Assembly (NCBI GenBank): GCA_015680685.1
Contig: MNCI01015552.1
Coordinates: forward strand, 142,047 to 206,046
Reading direction: 5' to 3'
Source of the DNA: Gnetum montanum
Taxonomy: Eukaryota; Streptophyta; Gnetopsida; Gnetales; Gnetaceae
DNA length: 64,000 nucleotides
Below, one piece after another: positions 45,235 through 57,808 of this stretch. A program made the position numbers and the translations under genes. Every line of letters begins with the position of its first letter. Within the stretch, counting starts at the first letter, position 1. The notes beneath the pieces were generated by a model. It saw only the letters and a program-made list of their open reading frames with translations. It was not told the DNA's origin and did not search any database.

Positions 45235-45636
45235 ACTAGATGAAATCTTTGGAATTCTAAACTTCAATAGCTCTAGCAAAGGGGAGTTCATCTAGGAATT
45301 GGTCAAGTAAATGTCCTTCATCCTCTTTGTTGTCCCATCGTAATTGAGACAGGTGGTCAACAACCACATTTTCAGTTTTCTTTCTATCCATCATAGTGAA
45401 ATCAAACTCTTGGAGGATCACTAACCACTATATAACACAAGGGCTCACCATTAGTTATTCAATCTTCTAGGATCCAATTCCAAAGAAAGGAAGAAAATGG
45501 AAGAAAACTAATTAAGACAGGTGGTCAACAACCATATTTTCAGTTTTCTTTCTATCCATCATAGTGAAATCAAACTCTTGGAGGATCACTAACCACTATG
45601 TAACATGAGGGCTCACCATTAGTTGTTCAATCTTCT
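45235..45636 (-). pseudogene. Element C: RNase H fragment with internal tandem duplication
   Basis: The minus strand reads GDHLSQL-type sequence and the preceding VDHHLSQL/DKEDE stretch of the Athila RNase H end, matching A at 24640-24840. A unit of about 121 bp is present twice (45349-45469 and 45516-45636). The second copy ends exactly where element B begins. The rest of the polymerase resumes at 58706, but roughly 1 kb found in A between these points is absent. Confidence 0.6.
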
Positions 45637-46532
45637 TAATGAGTGGCAAGGTACCCCTATGCCCAACTATACGAATCACAGGCATTCACATGCGACTCGG
45701 TCGAATTCCATAGACTGTAAGCACTTGCATACACTAAACTCTAACTAGCAAAACCTTGTGTTAGAATAGTCATTGTCTTCCCAACCTCACTTGTGGTGTT
45801 CTAATGTGATGGTTAAGTGAGATTGAGGCGAATGAATTTTATTGGTTTTTTTTTATCTTCTATGGTCTAATTCTTGAAATGTAAGAAATGGAATGTTGCG
45901 TAATCTATGATTATTCTATTCTATCCCTTAACTCTCCCTAGCATAAGCATCCAATCCCATCTTCCATGCACATCCTAAGCATCCCCTGACCACTGCTGGG
46001 TTACCAGATGTTAAGCGTCACTAGGTTGCCAAGTGTTGGGTTTACATTTGAAACGGTCGTGCTTATGGTTTTTTACAAACTATAAAAGAGCAATAATAAT
46101 AAAGTGATAACAAAAAAAACTTAAGGAATTATTAAAGCATGGAAATATTAAACTATTAAATGCTTAAATGATTAAATGCAAATGCTGCAAGGAATGCTTG
46201 AAAAGATCATCTTTATTTCTAGTCATGACAATGGGCTCAGGTACATTAGTGCTCGAATAAAGAGCTGGACATCTTTTTCACACTTGCTGTGGGCACTTGG
46301 AAAATATTCTAACTCTTGTGGGAACAAACTGCAAGAGTCTGGCTACAACTATTCCAAAAGATGCCTAAGTGTGACGGAAGCACACTTATTTATAGCTAGA
46401 ACAGACTCTGCGTAAACAAGGACATGTAAATGCATGGACAGATGCATTGATTAGGCTACATCAATGCAATTGCATATACGGGGCTCCATATACACAGCCC
46501 AGTCAACGCATCGACTGATAAGCACTTCATCA
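45637..46532 (-). repeat. Element B, 3' LTR
   Basis: The minus-strand start is TGATGAAGTGCTTATCAGTC. The end, usually CTCATCA, is decayed to CTCATTA. TATA box at 46387-46394 (minus). The U3 part carries GTATAT and TCGATGCG-type near-palindromes instead of the GATATC array of N and A. Confidence 0.9.
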
Positions 46533-46545
46533 TACCCCCACGACT
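46533..46545 (-). other. Polypurine tract of B
   Basis: On the minus strand AGTCGTGGGGGTA abuts the 3' LTR and is identical to the tract of N. Confidence 0.8.
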
Positions 46546-46699
46546 GAGTGAAAACTCATCCTCGAGTTTTATTACAAGTTAGAAGGTATGAAGTTATTAC
46601 AACACACATGACGAAACACATCTACAAAGACACTAATTATAATGATGCACCAAGTGCCCAAGTGTACAGAGAAGAATGAATTACAAAATGCTGGTGTTC

Positions 46700-49514
46700 A
46701 GAGATAAAATTAAACACCCTGATGATTCTAGATTCTCTGCTATGCCAAAAGATGATAAAATTGATAAAGAAGGTCACACCATCCTTGGTGGTGGTGGTTT
46801 TGATGGACCTTCACCAGCCTCTGGTGCATGTGGTGGCTATGGTGTAGATGATGGTTGTCCTACAGCAGTAACAACTTCTGGAGGCAACCAAAAAGACTCC
46901 AATAGAGCCCTCATTTTTTCTTCTTTGCTTCAAGGATCATTAACCATCCAAGCAGCTTCACCAATATGCATCGGAATTGAAACATCCCAAGGGCATGGAA
47001 GTGTAGGAAAGAGTTCTTTTAGATTGAAAAACTAGGTAGTGAACTGTTTTCATTCAATATCAAATGCTCAAATTAATGTCCACAGCTACTAGTAGTCATT
47101 CATTTGTTGGGCAAAGTTCTCAATGACCACACATTGTCCTTCAAAATGAGTGCAGAGAACCTCGAGTTTCACATTTACTATTTCTAACTTCTGTTTCATC
47201 ACTTTATGCGCTTGGAACTTACCCTTGTATAAAGAATATGAGATGGTCACTTGTTTCTCTAAGTTAGACCACAACCTTCCAACTATTAGCATAGCTAGGT
47301 TTTCATACTAGAGGTTGGCCAACTCCATGTATTTTATCATTTCTTCAATTTGTAGCTCCTTGAGGCAGATCTCGGCTTGGTTGTAGGCATTCAATTCATT
47401 GAAGATGGGTTTCCATACCTCGCCTTCTTCTCAGAGCTACTAAAATGCTTGGTTCAGTTTGGCCTTTGCGACTTGAATTTCTTTTTCATTTACTTCTTTC
47501 TGTAATCCCACTTAGTCCCTATAGTGATTTTTATCTTTTTCAAATTTAAAGGCTTCATTTTTCCAAGCGATGATTTTGATAGATGATTTCTGTCACAAGG
47601 CCCAAACTTCCTTCATAGATAGATTATGATTTTCGGTAGCCAATCTCCTCACATTAGTGTTCACCCTAGCTAGCTCCTCCTGCTATTGGTGGATGAAGTT
47701 TTTCATGTGTTGATTTTCAATACCAACATTACGTAGGCGATGAACTTCCATGATCAACATGACATTCTCCTAGCAAACCTCCACCAAGTCTTTGTTTAGA
47801 TGGTATGCATGAGTGTCTATCAAGGACTTATCAAAGATCGCCAACTATCGCTCATCCTCAACCATCTAAATTTTGGTTTGAAGCTATTGAAAAGCTTCAT
47901 CTCTGTTGAGTTCACAATTGAGAAGATCTAAATCAGCAAGTTGGGCCCTTACTTGGGCAACTTTCGTTACCAAACATTGACAATTCACTTGAACTACTTC
48001 AAGTTGCCCCTTCAAGATGAGACACTTGCCCCTTGCTGAGAGCAGCTCCAACTAGGTTGCAGTAATGTTATATGGAAGATCAATGACATCCAGAAGTGGT
48101 TGCCTGGTTCCCACCAGTCTGTCCAAAAATTTCTCATGTTGGGCTGCGTTGATCCTACTATGTGAAGTTCCTATAGACATTTGTACATCTTCAAGTCCAT
48201 GTACATCCAGTACAAGAACCACCAGTGTATTAAGGACCATAGCAATCATGTCAGCAATCACTTCAGCTACAATTTCTTGTCCCTAGTGCTGTATCACTAG
48301 GATAGTCACCCCCTCTTCATCCTCCAAGTGTACCGAAAAAGTAGCAGCATTTCCTAAAATTTTAGGAAATAATTATTGAGTGGAGATTGTTACTTCTTGG
48401 ACACTAGGATTAGTTCTTGTAGGTACTTATGTCTGAGCAACAGAAAACATAGGCCCTACTCCCTCTAACAGACTCACCAATCAAGCCACTTAATCTAGAT
48501 CACTCATCATAGGGTGATAGATTGAAGGGTCTTCCCCTTCGCTGGTTCCTACAGATTGTTCTTATTGGCTCAAGAGCGATTGTTGGATTTTGCGTATGTG
48601 TTCTACGATTGTCTACGATCTCAACCTTGTTGTTTGCATAGGTGGTGGAGGTGGTTGTTGCTCTTCCTTGAGTCGTGTGGTGTTTAGAGTTTTATCCTTC
48701 ATCATCTCCTATCATGAGGCAATCGAGGCATGCCAAAGTGTGTCATTGGCATATCGTGCTATCCCTAACCATTTGTACAATTTCCTAATTAAGCAAGGAA
48801 AGGATAAAGCCTGCCTTCCATGTTCGCTTTCAGCAAAATCTTTTCTCAATTTCTAGAAATAGCAATTGTGGAAGGTTGATTGGGAATTTTCCGCTTAGAG
48901 CAGCACATGCATGAGAAGAGAAGGTAGTGATCTTACTAGGTCTTACCATTGGATTCAAATGGTAAGATGCAATTTTTGAATATACCCTCTCTACAATGGT
49001 TAAAGTGCCAAACTCCTTGCATTCTACCCCATAGCACCACTTGATTCACTCCCCTTTTACCTTGGGATCTACTTGTTTATGGATTTTCGCCACATCAGCT
49101 TGTACCCTAGAGCTTGTGAAATTGGGTTCGTAGAGTAAGAGACATGAATGTCTTTGATTCTTACTCTAGACCTTGGTTGTCGATTTGTCCAGAAGAGGTA
49201 AGTCTCTCCTAGGTACCATTCACCACTAGATGTGATGATTGGCCACATAGGAGAGCTTTGCAATTGGATCTTCACTTCTTCTGATGCATTCTCTAGAAAT
49301 GGTCTAAAGTTCAACCCTTGTAGGACCATTCATTGCACCTCCCTCGGCTTAATAGCATCAAGACATGCCTGGGTCAGGGTGACCTCAAGCTGTGGTGCTA
49401 CCACTGGAGTCTCATCCTCTTGTGATTGTTCGTTGGGGATCTCGTCTTCAGGAATTTGATGAACAAATTCCACATTAGGTCCTTCACGGAGGGGGATAGT
49501 TGCATGTGAGCCCT
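46700..49514 (-). pseudogene. Element B: third ORF (conserved domain plus coiled coil)
   Basis: This is the longest copy of the unassigned ORF located between pol and the 3' LTR; its 5' end lies in the N gap 49515-49774. N-terminal part: EFVHQIPEDE, then LTQACLDAIKPRE (49450-49340). The conserved domain follows: SPMWPIITSSGEWYLGE, FWTNR, IKDIHVSYS (49270-49130), YHLNPMVRPSKITTFS, CAALSGKF, INLPQL, FLEIEKRF (48970-48850). From about 48300 to 47090 the sequence is rich in Glu, Lys, Leu and Gln with heptad spacing, a probable long coiled coil. A Pro-rich tail reading MVNDP, LESFWLPPE and PPPRM ends near 46750. About ten stops and some frameshifts are present. No signal peptide or membrane helix is visible, which argues against a classical envelope. 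Confidence 0.6.
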
Positions 49515-49774
49515 NNNNNNNNNNNNNNNNNNNNNNNNNNNNNNNNNNNNNNNNNNNNNNNNNNNNNNNNNNNNNNNNNNNNNNNNNNNNNNNNNNNNNN
49601 NNNNNNNNNNNNNNNNNNNNNNNNNNNNNNNNNNNNNNNNNNNNNNNNNNNNNNNNNNNNNNNNNNNNNNNNNNNNNNNNNNNNNNNNNNNNNNNNNNNN
49701 NNNNNNNNNNNNNNNNNNNNNNNNNNNNNNNNNNNNNNNNNNNNNNNNNNNNNNNNNNNNNNNNNNNNNNNNNN
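49515..49774. other. Assembly gap (260 N)
   Basis: This gap hides the start of the third ORF of B, and probably the splice site if B has one as F and N do. Confidence 0.95.
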
Positions 49775-49834
49775 AAAAAAATGGAAAAACTCCCCCAACT
49801 TGTGTGCAAAAATGGACAAAATTCCTAGCACAAC

Positions 49835-49945
49835 GATGGTATATATAGATTTTTTGTGTTGCGTCAATGGGGCCGCATATATGGGGCTACGTATACGTAG
49901 GGGGCTATGTATATGAGGCCTAGTCGATGCAGGGTGATGAAAATG
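49835..49945 (-). promoter_or_regulatory. Internal U3-like promoter block in B
   Basis: On the minus strand the block reads GCATCGACTAGGCC, then ATATACATAGCCCCC, CTACGTATACGTAG and GCGGCCCCATTGACG, followed by TCTATATATACC (49844-49833). Order and wording follow the U3 region of the LTRs of B (GCGTTGACTAGGCC, GTGTATACAGAGCCC, GTGGCCCCGTCAAC, then TATA; 58680-58560). It lies directly upstream of the third ORF. It is either an internal promoter for that ORF or the remnant of another LTR whose rest is in the gap. Confidence 0.5.
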
Positions 49946-51489
49946 TTGACCAGCATTGACTAAGGAAGAAAAATCCCAAAACGATGAATTGGAACATAAA
50001 ATTGGGATGGTTGGAGAGCTAAGAGACTGGGGACTTGGTTGATAGAGAGAGGAAGGTAACTGGCCTTAGAAAAAGAGTCAAAGGTTGAATAATTTCATAA
50101 GATAGAACGTTGTAGAGAAGAATGCATGCGATGGTTAGTTCAAAAACAATCAACCAACAATATCCAGAGGATAGGAGACTAAAAAATAGCAGCAAGAGAT
50201 ATGTAAGTGGGTCCTCCCCATAGTAGGCAGTAGCCTTAGTAGCCCTTGCATATCGTCAAAACCGGAGTCTATGGGCCCCAGAGTCAATGAAAGGTGATCG
50301 CGAGTTAATACTTACATCCATGAGAACTTGTTGAAGCATTAGGAGTTCACATTAATTATGAAAAACCATAAAAACATACAATCGGCAGTGAGGTGAGTCA
50401 TGGAGAGAAATGGATGAAGAGAGAGGAGTGGAAAATGGAATTCTGATTATTGGTCACAAGAAACCTCGTGTGAAGTTTGTGGTTAAGTGACACGATAGGA
50501 CCCATCCTGAGTTTAGACCCAAAACCAACCATATACAGTGACATCGCAACAACATGTGAAGACTCGTCCACCTCTAAGAGTACAAGAATGCACTCACAAA
50601 TAATCACCACTCCAATAGGCATGAGAGAAAGGAGGTGAAAATGGGACTAACTTAGAGGGAAAAAGCAAGTCCCATAACTAGTGCTTGTGGCCCATTAGAG
50701 GTGGTCTAAGGGGTTTGCTTTGAATTCTCATATAGTTATTATTTTTGTTTTTGTTTTTATGAAAACCACACCATGAAAAACCCCATGCACTTATGCATGT
50801 ATTTAGCCAAGGGGTGTGCTTTAAATCCTCATGTTTTTTTTATGTTTTTGCAATGAGGACCACACCATGCAAGGCCAAATTGCCAAGGAGCTTCCGAGTA
50901 TGAGAGGACTTGGATTGGTAAGAAATCTGTGAGGACACTTTTGCAAACCAAGGAATAGAAAAGTACAAAGAATGTTGCATTCCCCTTGAAGTCACATCCT
51001 ATTCAAACCATTGGATCATTCCCAAGTCTAGGAATAATGCATGTCACAAATTAATTAAAATGTTTTTAAGTGAAGGGGGTTTTCATGTTTCCAAAAGTTG
51101 GAAAATCATGGAGTGGATGAATAGGTGGATGACATGGAATCATTGCCTATTTTATGAGATGAAAGTATACGTAATGTCCTAGAACACCAATGTGAGGGTG
51201 GGAGCAAGATATAATAGGTGGACCAGTTCACACAACCCATCGCAATGAGAAACAGCCACACCAATACATCTAATGAAAATAAGACAATTTATTAGTTAAC
51301 AACTGGAAATTAAGCACACACACACACACATATAAATAAATGACAAACAAATAGAGAAGTAAATAAAGAAATAAAAACTAAGTAAGAATAGGCAAACATA
51401 TGAATGATGTTGTAAAACAAAAAAGTTTCAAAAATAGCGAGGAGCTTAGTAGAGTGGGTTAACATGGAGAATGGTCTCCCCCATGACTA
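49946..51489 (-). other. Element B: non-coding region after pol
   Basis: It holds the shared blocks CTATGGGGAGGACCCAC (about 50207-50223, minus) and TGTGACTTCAAGGGGA (about 50986-51000, minus). A polypurine-tract-like copy (minus AGTCATGGGGGAG) lies at 51476-51488. Two similar stretches of about 60 bp around GAATTCTCAT/AAATCCTCAT and CCACACCATG (50718-50780 and 50820-50880) look like a local duplication. A short CA repeat lies at 51314-51330. Confidence 0.55.
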
Positions 51490-52720
51490 GGCTGAAAGGA
51501 GGAGACCCAAAAAATGGAGCAAGGTTGTCTCTGTGATGATAGGGTATTAGCATTGGTTTGATGGAGTTCACGGAAAGGTTTTAATTATTTTCTATTGACT
51601 AACTATGTTCTTGTGGGATCCTCAGGTTTATGTATAAGCAAGGCCCTAGATGGGAAGGTTTTGGAGACAATATAAGGTCCCTCCCATAGTGTTTGAAACT
51701 TAGTATGTTGTGGTACATGTGTGGGGTTCCAGTAGAGTACCTTATCTCCACATGGAAATGTTACCTTTTGAATCCTAAGATCATGAAGTTTTTTATTATA
51801 AGCCTTGTTTATCTCATTTGATGATAGGGCTACTAGTTGATTCTCATCTGGCACACTCAAGTTGATAAGTCATTCCTGTTGTGCTAGTGGCAAGTCAAGA
51901 TCCATGTCATTCGCCATAGATAGTATTTGAAGTTCTACCTAGACTAGAAGTTTTGGTATCTTTCCTTACACTAACTTGTAAGGAGAGTAACCTATAGGAA
52001 GTTTCCATGTGGAGTGATAGGCCTAGAGGGCTTCGTTAAGTTTTTTGCTCCAATCCCTCCTATATTTATTGATGGTTCTAGTGAGGATTTTGGTAATCTC
52101 CCTATTGGTGAATTTAGCTTGGCTATTGGCTTGGGGATGATAAGGTGTTGTGAATTTATGGTCAACTCCCAAGTGTTGCATGAGTTTACGAAAGTGGTGT
52201 CCATGAAATGAGTTCTATTATATGAGATGAGTGCACATGACACTCCAAACTTATTTATGATTTGTTGTTGGACAAATCGTGTGGCTATGTTTGAGGAACA
52301 GTTGGTGACAGCTGTTACCTCTATCCACTTTATGCAGTAGTCAACAATGATGATGATGTACGCCTTCCCGTTGAACATGGGTGTGATGGGACCCATGAAG
52401 TTGATGCCTCAAATATTGAAGGGTTCTAGTGGTTAGATCCACTATTGAGATCCCCTCTAGTTATGCAGTCATTCCACCATCTCTCTAACATCATTCACAA
52501 GAGTGGGTGAACCATTGTGCATCCCTAAAGAGTGTAGGCCAATAATATCTTGTAAGCAAGATCTTAATGGCTGTGCGTTGTCCAGCATAGTGGCCTCCAC
52601 AAGGGCCCTCAAGAGCATCTTGAAGGATGCATAGTGTATCTTCATTAGGGATGCACCATCAAACCAAGCCGTCTGCACACACCTTATAAAGATGTACATT
52701 GATTTTTATGAAGCACTTGG
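51490..52720 (-). pseudogene. Element B: integrase
   Basis: The zinc-binding part (52700-52440) reads LHIFIRCVQTAWFDG.., then EGP.GGHYAGQRTAI. The core starts with FMGPITPMFNGKAYIII.DYC.KWIEV (52400-52310). A segment KFGVSCALISYN.THF lies at 52260-52220. The GPY-type module FQTLWEGPYIVSKTF lies at 51690-51650. Two large open stretches (52396-51992 and 51860-51603) remain. It lacks an intact frame. Confidence 0.85.
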
Positions 52721-53435
52721 CCTTATGGAGAAATTGTTATTTCTATCGATGGTCCCACTCTTTTGGTAATTCTTTGGTTGTGAGATAGGTAAGGATGTGG
52801 CTGAACTAAGGTGATTCTTTGGGCATCTGCTTATCAATGGCTCCAGTGAAGAGGAGTTCATTTGGAAATTGGTTGGAGAGTGGCTCCTCCTCTTCTATGT
52901 TATCCCATCACAACTGAGATAAGTGGTCAGCAACCACATTCTTTGTTCCCTTCTTGTCTACCATAGTGAGTTCAAATTCTTGAAGAATCACAAGCCACCA
53001 TATGATACGGGGGCTTACCATTGGTTTTTTCATTAGGAACCAGATAGCACTATGGTCATAATGTACAAACACCTTGTACCCAAGCACATAATATTAGAAT
53101 TTTTCCAAGATGAACACCACTACCATTAATTCCTTCTCGGTGGTGGTGTAGTTGAGCTGAGCACCCACAATGCTGTGGTTGGCATAGTGGATATAGTATG
53201 GGTGTTTCTGGTCATCCCATTGTGTAAGCATGGCTTCCAATGCATAGTTGGATGCATCCATCATAATGTGGAAGGGTTTGGACCAATCGAGTGCCCTTAG
53301 AATTGGGGTTTGTATGAGTTTCTATTTAAGTGTTTGGAATGCAGATTCACGTTCCCTAGTCCAAAAGAATGGAACATCTTTCTTTGTGAGTTCTACCAAC
53401 AGCTTGGTGATCTTTGAGAAATTTTTGATGAAGCA
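52721..53435 (-). pseudogene. Element B: RNase H
   Basis: It reads IMMDASNYALEAMLTQWDDQ (about 53270-53205), YYIHYANHSIVGAQLNYTTTE, KELMVVVFILEKF and VFVHYDHSAIWFLMKKPM (53060-53010). It then continues VDKKGTKNVVADHLSQL near 52960-52910. The first catalytic Asp (MDAS) and the DHSA Asp are kept. Few stops interrupt it, so this is the best RNase H in the window. Confidence 0.75.
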
Positions 53436-54230
53436 TCAGTAGTAACCAATGTGGCTAAGGAATGACTGAACATCTTTTACAGTGATTGGTTGACTAGTGA
53501 TTCCTTGGATGACCCTAATATTTTTAGGATATACACTAATCCTTGCTTGTGAAATGCGTTGCCCTAGAATAGTGCCCTCTTGGACCATTAAGTGGTTCTT
53601 TTTCCAGTTGAGCCATAGATTAGTTTCCACACATCTTTTCAAAACTTGATCAAGGTAGTCCAAGGCTTGTTTAAATGTTGGTCCATAGGTAGAGAAGTCA
53701 TCCATGAAGACTTCTATCCCATTGTCAATTTGTTGCTGGAAGATGCTAAGAACAAGGTGTTGGAAAGTTGCAAGTGCATTACACAGGCCAAAGGGCATCT
53801 TCTTATGTGCAAAAGTCCCCCAGGGACTTGTAAATGTTGTTTTGTCCTGATCTTTGGGTGTGATTTGGATTTGGTTATAGCCACTATAACCATCCAAAAA
53901 TCTATAGTAACAATGCCCTGTAATGGTATCCAACACTTGGTCCACAAATGGGAGTGGGAAGTGATCCTTGAAGGTAGCCATGTTTAGTAGTCAAAAATTT
54001 AGATAGACCCTCCATTTGCCATCCTTCTTTGGCACAATAATGAGTGAGCTAATCCATTCACTATCTGCAATAAAACAGCTGAACCTCGCTTTCAGCAACT
54101 GCTTGATTTCATCCTTGACTACTTGCTTTAGTTTGGGGTTCAATCGCCTTTGTGGTTGTCATCATGGCTTCATGGAGGGGTCAATATAAATTTGATGTTG
54201 GCATAACCTAGTATCAACTCTTGTTAATTT
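53436..54230 (-). pseudogene. Element B: reverse transcriptase (best preserved)
   Basis: An open frame of 181 codons (53981-53436) holds HFPLPFVDQVLDTI, FLDGYSGYNQIQI, KMPFGLCNALATFQH and the intact catalytic box EVFMDDFS (about 53715-53690), then RVIQGI and FLSHIGYY. Motif spelling (CYYRFLDGYSGYNQI) is that of the Athila/Tat group. Upstream sequence to about 54230 covers the fingers region with stops. Confidence 0.9.
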
Positions 54231-54689
54231 AAGGTATGACCATGCAAAAGCAGCCTCCCATTTGTTTACCACCTTTAGCAACTTCTTCTTTTGTTTAGGG
54301 GCAAGAGTGGCATTGATAATTACTAGCTTTCCATTTTATAAAAATGCATATTCTAAATTGGTCGGTAAGGATTTGAGTTCCAAGGGCTCCTATTTAAAAA
54401 TTTTAGGGATTTGTAACTTTCCCCAATCATCACAGTCATTAATAGTGGATACTTATTGATGGACCTTTTCCAAATCATCCATGCTCTCTACATAGGCACA
54501 TACAAGCCCCTCAAATGGTTCCATGCATAAGGTGCTGCTATTAGGATCAACGGTTAGCCACTGGGTGCCTTCTTGATTTATGGCTACTACGTACAGGCAT
54601 TGGTGAACTTGCAATTCTTCGGCACACCAACTACATGCTTGAATAGATATTCGCTTAGCGGACCACAGTTGCACCCAAAGTTATTGTAT

Positions 54690-55140
54690 GCGATGCATGG
54701 GACACGCTTCTTCTCCATCTTTCCAAAAGGATTTTCTTGTGAAATTTGAAGGAAAAGATCTCAAAGTCCTAATCATGCATCCACCATGCTAAGCCAGGCT
54801 ATTCCCATTATGATTGAAAAATTCCCCTTGCAATTCTCAACATGAATGACTAGGAAGTTAGCAAGGTAGGACCACCCACAAACGATGGTGAAAATGTCTT
54901 CCACCAATCCTAAGGAAATAGTAATGGATTGGTTTGCCAGCTCAAGCTGAATGTTTCTCTTCTTTAACAAGGGTAGGTTCCAAGTCTTGTACATGTGATG
55001 TGAAATCAAGTTGATGCCTGACCCTAAGTCTAGAAGAGCTTTACATCGCTCATTTCCTGTTGCTTGAAGATAGATGAGGGGGCTTCCTAGATCAGTTAAT
55101 TTTTGAGGAAGATGACTTGCCTTTATCTAGCCCATCACGG
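54690..55140 (-). pseudogene. Element B: aspartic protease
   Basis: The catalytic segment reads CKALLDLGSGINLIS (55046-55003), with the D-L-G triplet intact. An open frame of 78 codons (55009-54773) continues with LANQSITISLGLVEDIF and IIMGIAWLSMVDA, the expected Athila/Tat pattern. It is preceded by the gag tail and followed by a linker of about 450 bases before the polymerase. Confidence 0.85.
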
Positions 55141-57644
55141 TGTGTGTGAGCATGATGGTTTATACATTAGGAGGTGTTTGGTTTGAAGGCTGCTTCAAGG
55201 GTTGAACGGTGGAGGTGATTGGAGGTTCAGAGGCACTAGCCACAGGTGTGTGTGAGGGTATGTTTGGGTTATTAGGTTGGAAAAAGGAACATTTTTGTGA
55301 TTTCACTTCTGGCCCACTTAGCTGAGAAGCCCATTGTAAATTGACAACCCTCATAGCATTACGTTGCTATGGCTATGGTGGTATTTCCCCCTACATAGAT
55401 GGAGCAGGCAGTAGTTGAGTGGGGTGTTGATGAGTAGGGATGGTAAAAGAAGGTGATGGAGGATAGTAGAGATGTGGGTTCTCCCTCCTAGGTGATGGAG
55501 ACAATGTTTAGAAGTATTCTAGGGGTAGTAATAATTCTAAAAAGTCACGTGACTAGAAGAGTCCCATGGAGAGACTGGTTGTTGAACATAGTACCCATAG
55601 GGATTTGACTACTGATAAGGGTATTGCTACCTTGGAGGTGGCATCCCCCATGATTGTGGATGCTACCATTTTTGGAAATATTCGTAAGGTTGCGGTGGTG
55701 CTCCACTTGGATAATAACCTTGTTACTGTTGGAACTACCTAGGATTGCCTTGTGGGTAAGGTAATCTTTGGGGTGTTTGCCTCTTTGCAAGTGAGGATTC
55801 AATGCATACACCCTAGACTCTTATAGATGTGACACCATGGGACAACATCCCTCAGGATGTTCATATTGGCATATGTTGCACTAATCATCACCTTCTATAT
55901 TAGAGTTTGTAACTTGTTCTGCCATAGCAACTTTTCCCTTACCTTTATGATAGGTACATTTAGCTTCCTTTCTCCTATGTTGATCGCGATCATTACTTCG
56001 CTCTTTGGACTCCTTTGCAATTTTCAAAATACTTTGAAATTTTTCATCCAAAGAGTCCCACATCTTGTCAATCTTGGCCAATATTTCAGAAGAAAATTTT
56101 TGTAGGGGCAAGGTTTTACAGTTCATCGTTGCATCTAGTGGTGATTCTTCCTCATCTTCACAAAATCAGACTTTCCTCTTTCAGATGGAGGGATCCCGAT
56201 TATATTCTTCTACAATCTCCTTCTTTCTTAGTTCCCTCTCTTCTTTAGCCACCTGCTCAATTAAGTGCTACAGTTGATGGGCCCTTAGCTCCGATAGTCA
56301 TCCTTAGGTGTACACCCCAAGGGTCTTTCTGGTTTCAAAGCGAAGCCCATCAATGATATGGCAGAGTTGTGCTCACTGAGAGTAGCAATGACTAGGGCAT
56401 CGATGTAATAATGAGTAGTATCTACTCATGGATGCATCTAAGGGCTCATGACCACCTTTCTTCCATCTTTGGATCTATCCTCTGAGGTTAGCCACTCTAG
56501 AGTAGGTTTGATACTTATCATTGAAAATTTTCAACATCGTACTCCATCTCCTGATTGATTTCAACTCCAAAGATCGGTACCAACTTTCCGCTTCTTTGAT
56601 GAGTGTGTGGGAAAATAACTTAATTTTATGCCAATAATTATCTATGTTCTACAGGGTGCAAGCATCATGAAATTCTTGCAAGTGAGTCTATGGATCACAA
56701 TTATATCCCCCTTCAAATTTGGGGATGTTGTTTATGTCAATGTGCTTAATCCAACTGTCTTTCAAGTGCCTACTAGGTATTTGAACTACCTCAACAATGT
56801 TGATCATACTTCAAGTAGCCAAAAATGGTTCATCCAAGTCCTAGTCCTACTGATGGCCATGATGTTTGTGATGATTTCAGTTGCCTCTCGTTTCTTGATG
56901 GTGAGACTCGCGTGATTGGTCATGCCTTTCCTCACGTTGTTCCCTTTGGCCCTTGCGATAACCATCATCCTAATCCTTTCTACCATGGTTACGATCGAAA
57001 CCAAAACTAGGTGAAGATAGAGTGGAGTGAGAGGATGGAGAAGAGGAAGGGGAATCACCATCGCCCCAGTGTCGATCTCCTCCTCTACTTTGATGACGAC
57101 CCCAATCTTAACATCCATCCTTGCCTTTGCCATGATCTTTCTTGTGTGATCCTCCATCATCCTAGGGGTCCTGGTCACTTGATTTCTTACTTTGAATGAT
57201 GGACTGAATGATCTGATGCATCAGAGGAGGTTCGGCTGAATGGGAATCATGAAAGATAGGTTCCTCATCATCATGCAATTCTTGCAAGAATAAGGGTTTA
57301 TTGAACTATTTTCCCTTCATGTCTTCATGTTATTCTGCCTGATACCAGTCTCATACATGTTGTGCCTCAGTTGGATGATAATCACAGTAGTCATGATCCT
57401 CCATGACGTATTCCACACTGTGGTCCTAAATGCCCACTCTAGTAAGATTGTGAAATAGCATTCCAGGAGCCGATCAGTCAGGAGGTAATATGATATTACC
57501 CTCCATGTCCCGCTAGCACAGATGCTCATAGTGATGTAGGATAAAGGTGAAGTCAAGGACATATTCATCTAGATGTGTATATACCACCCAAAATTCCTGT
57601 GACACTGGTGGGTTAGATCCATCTCACCTATGAGAAGAAGACAT
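55141..57644 (-). pseudogene. gag: Element B: gag
   Basis: The likely start is ATG 57644 (MSSSHR), about 145 bases past the primer site. It has an Asp/Gly/His-rich region (57180-57000), the conserved AKIDKMWDSLDEKFQSILK (56080-56020), a Lys-rich stretch, a zinc-knuckle-like region near 55870 and a Gln/Pro/Tyr-rich tail (55800-55390). Stops and frameshifts are frequent. The motifs are shared with A, F and N. Confidence 0.75.
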
Positions 57645-57789
57645 TCTGGATGTTAGATAATCCACTAATTGGTGTACCTTGCTCTTTACTTAGACCGCCT
57701 AGCATGCATAGATTTTACTATCCTAGGTATGTTCCAATGAAGTGAATGATAATTTTGCTAAGGTTAGATAGCACATGTAAGACTAACAG

Positions 57790-57807
57790 TCCCTGGCAAC
57801 TGTGCCA
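57790..57807 (-). other. Primer binding site of B (Asp-tRNA type)
   Basis: On the minus strand TGGCACAGTTGCCAGGGA lies one base inside the 5' LTR. It matches the Asp-tRNA complement with three mismatches. Confidence 0.8.
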
Positions 57808-57808
57808 A

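Noticed and set aside
49330-49916. Several 127-159-codon frames around 49.5-49.9 kb
   Set aside because: They are mostly N. Only the minus frame matching the third ORF is kept.
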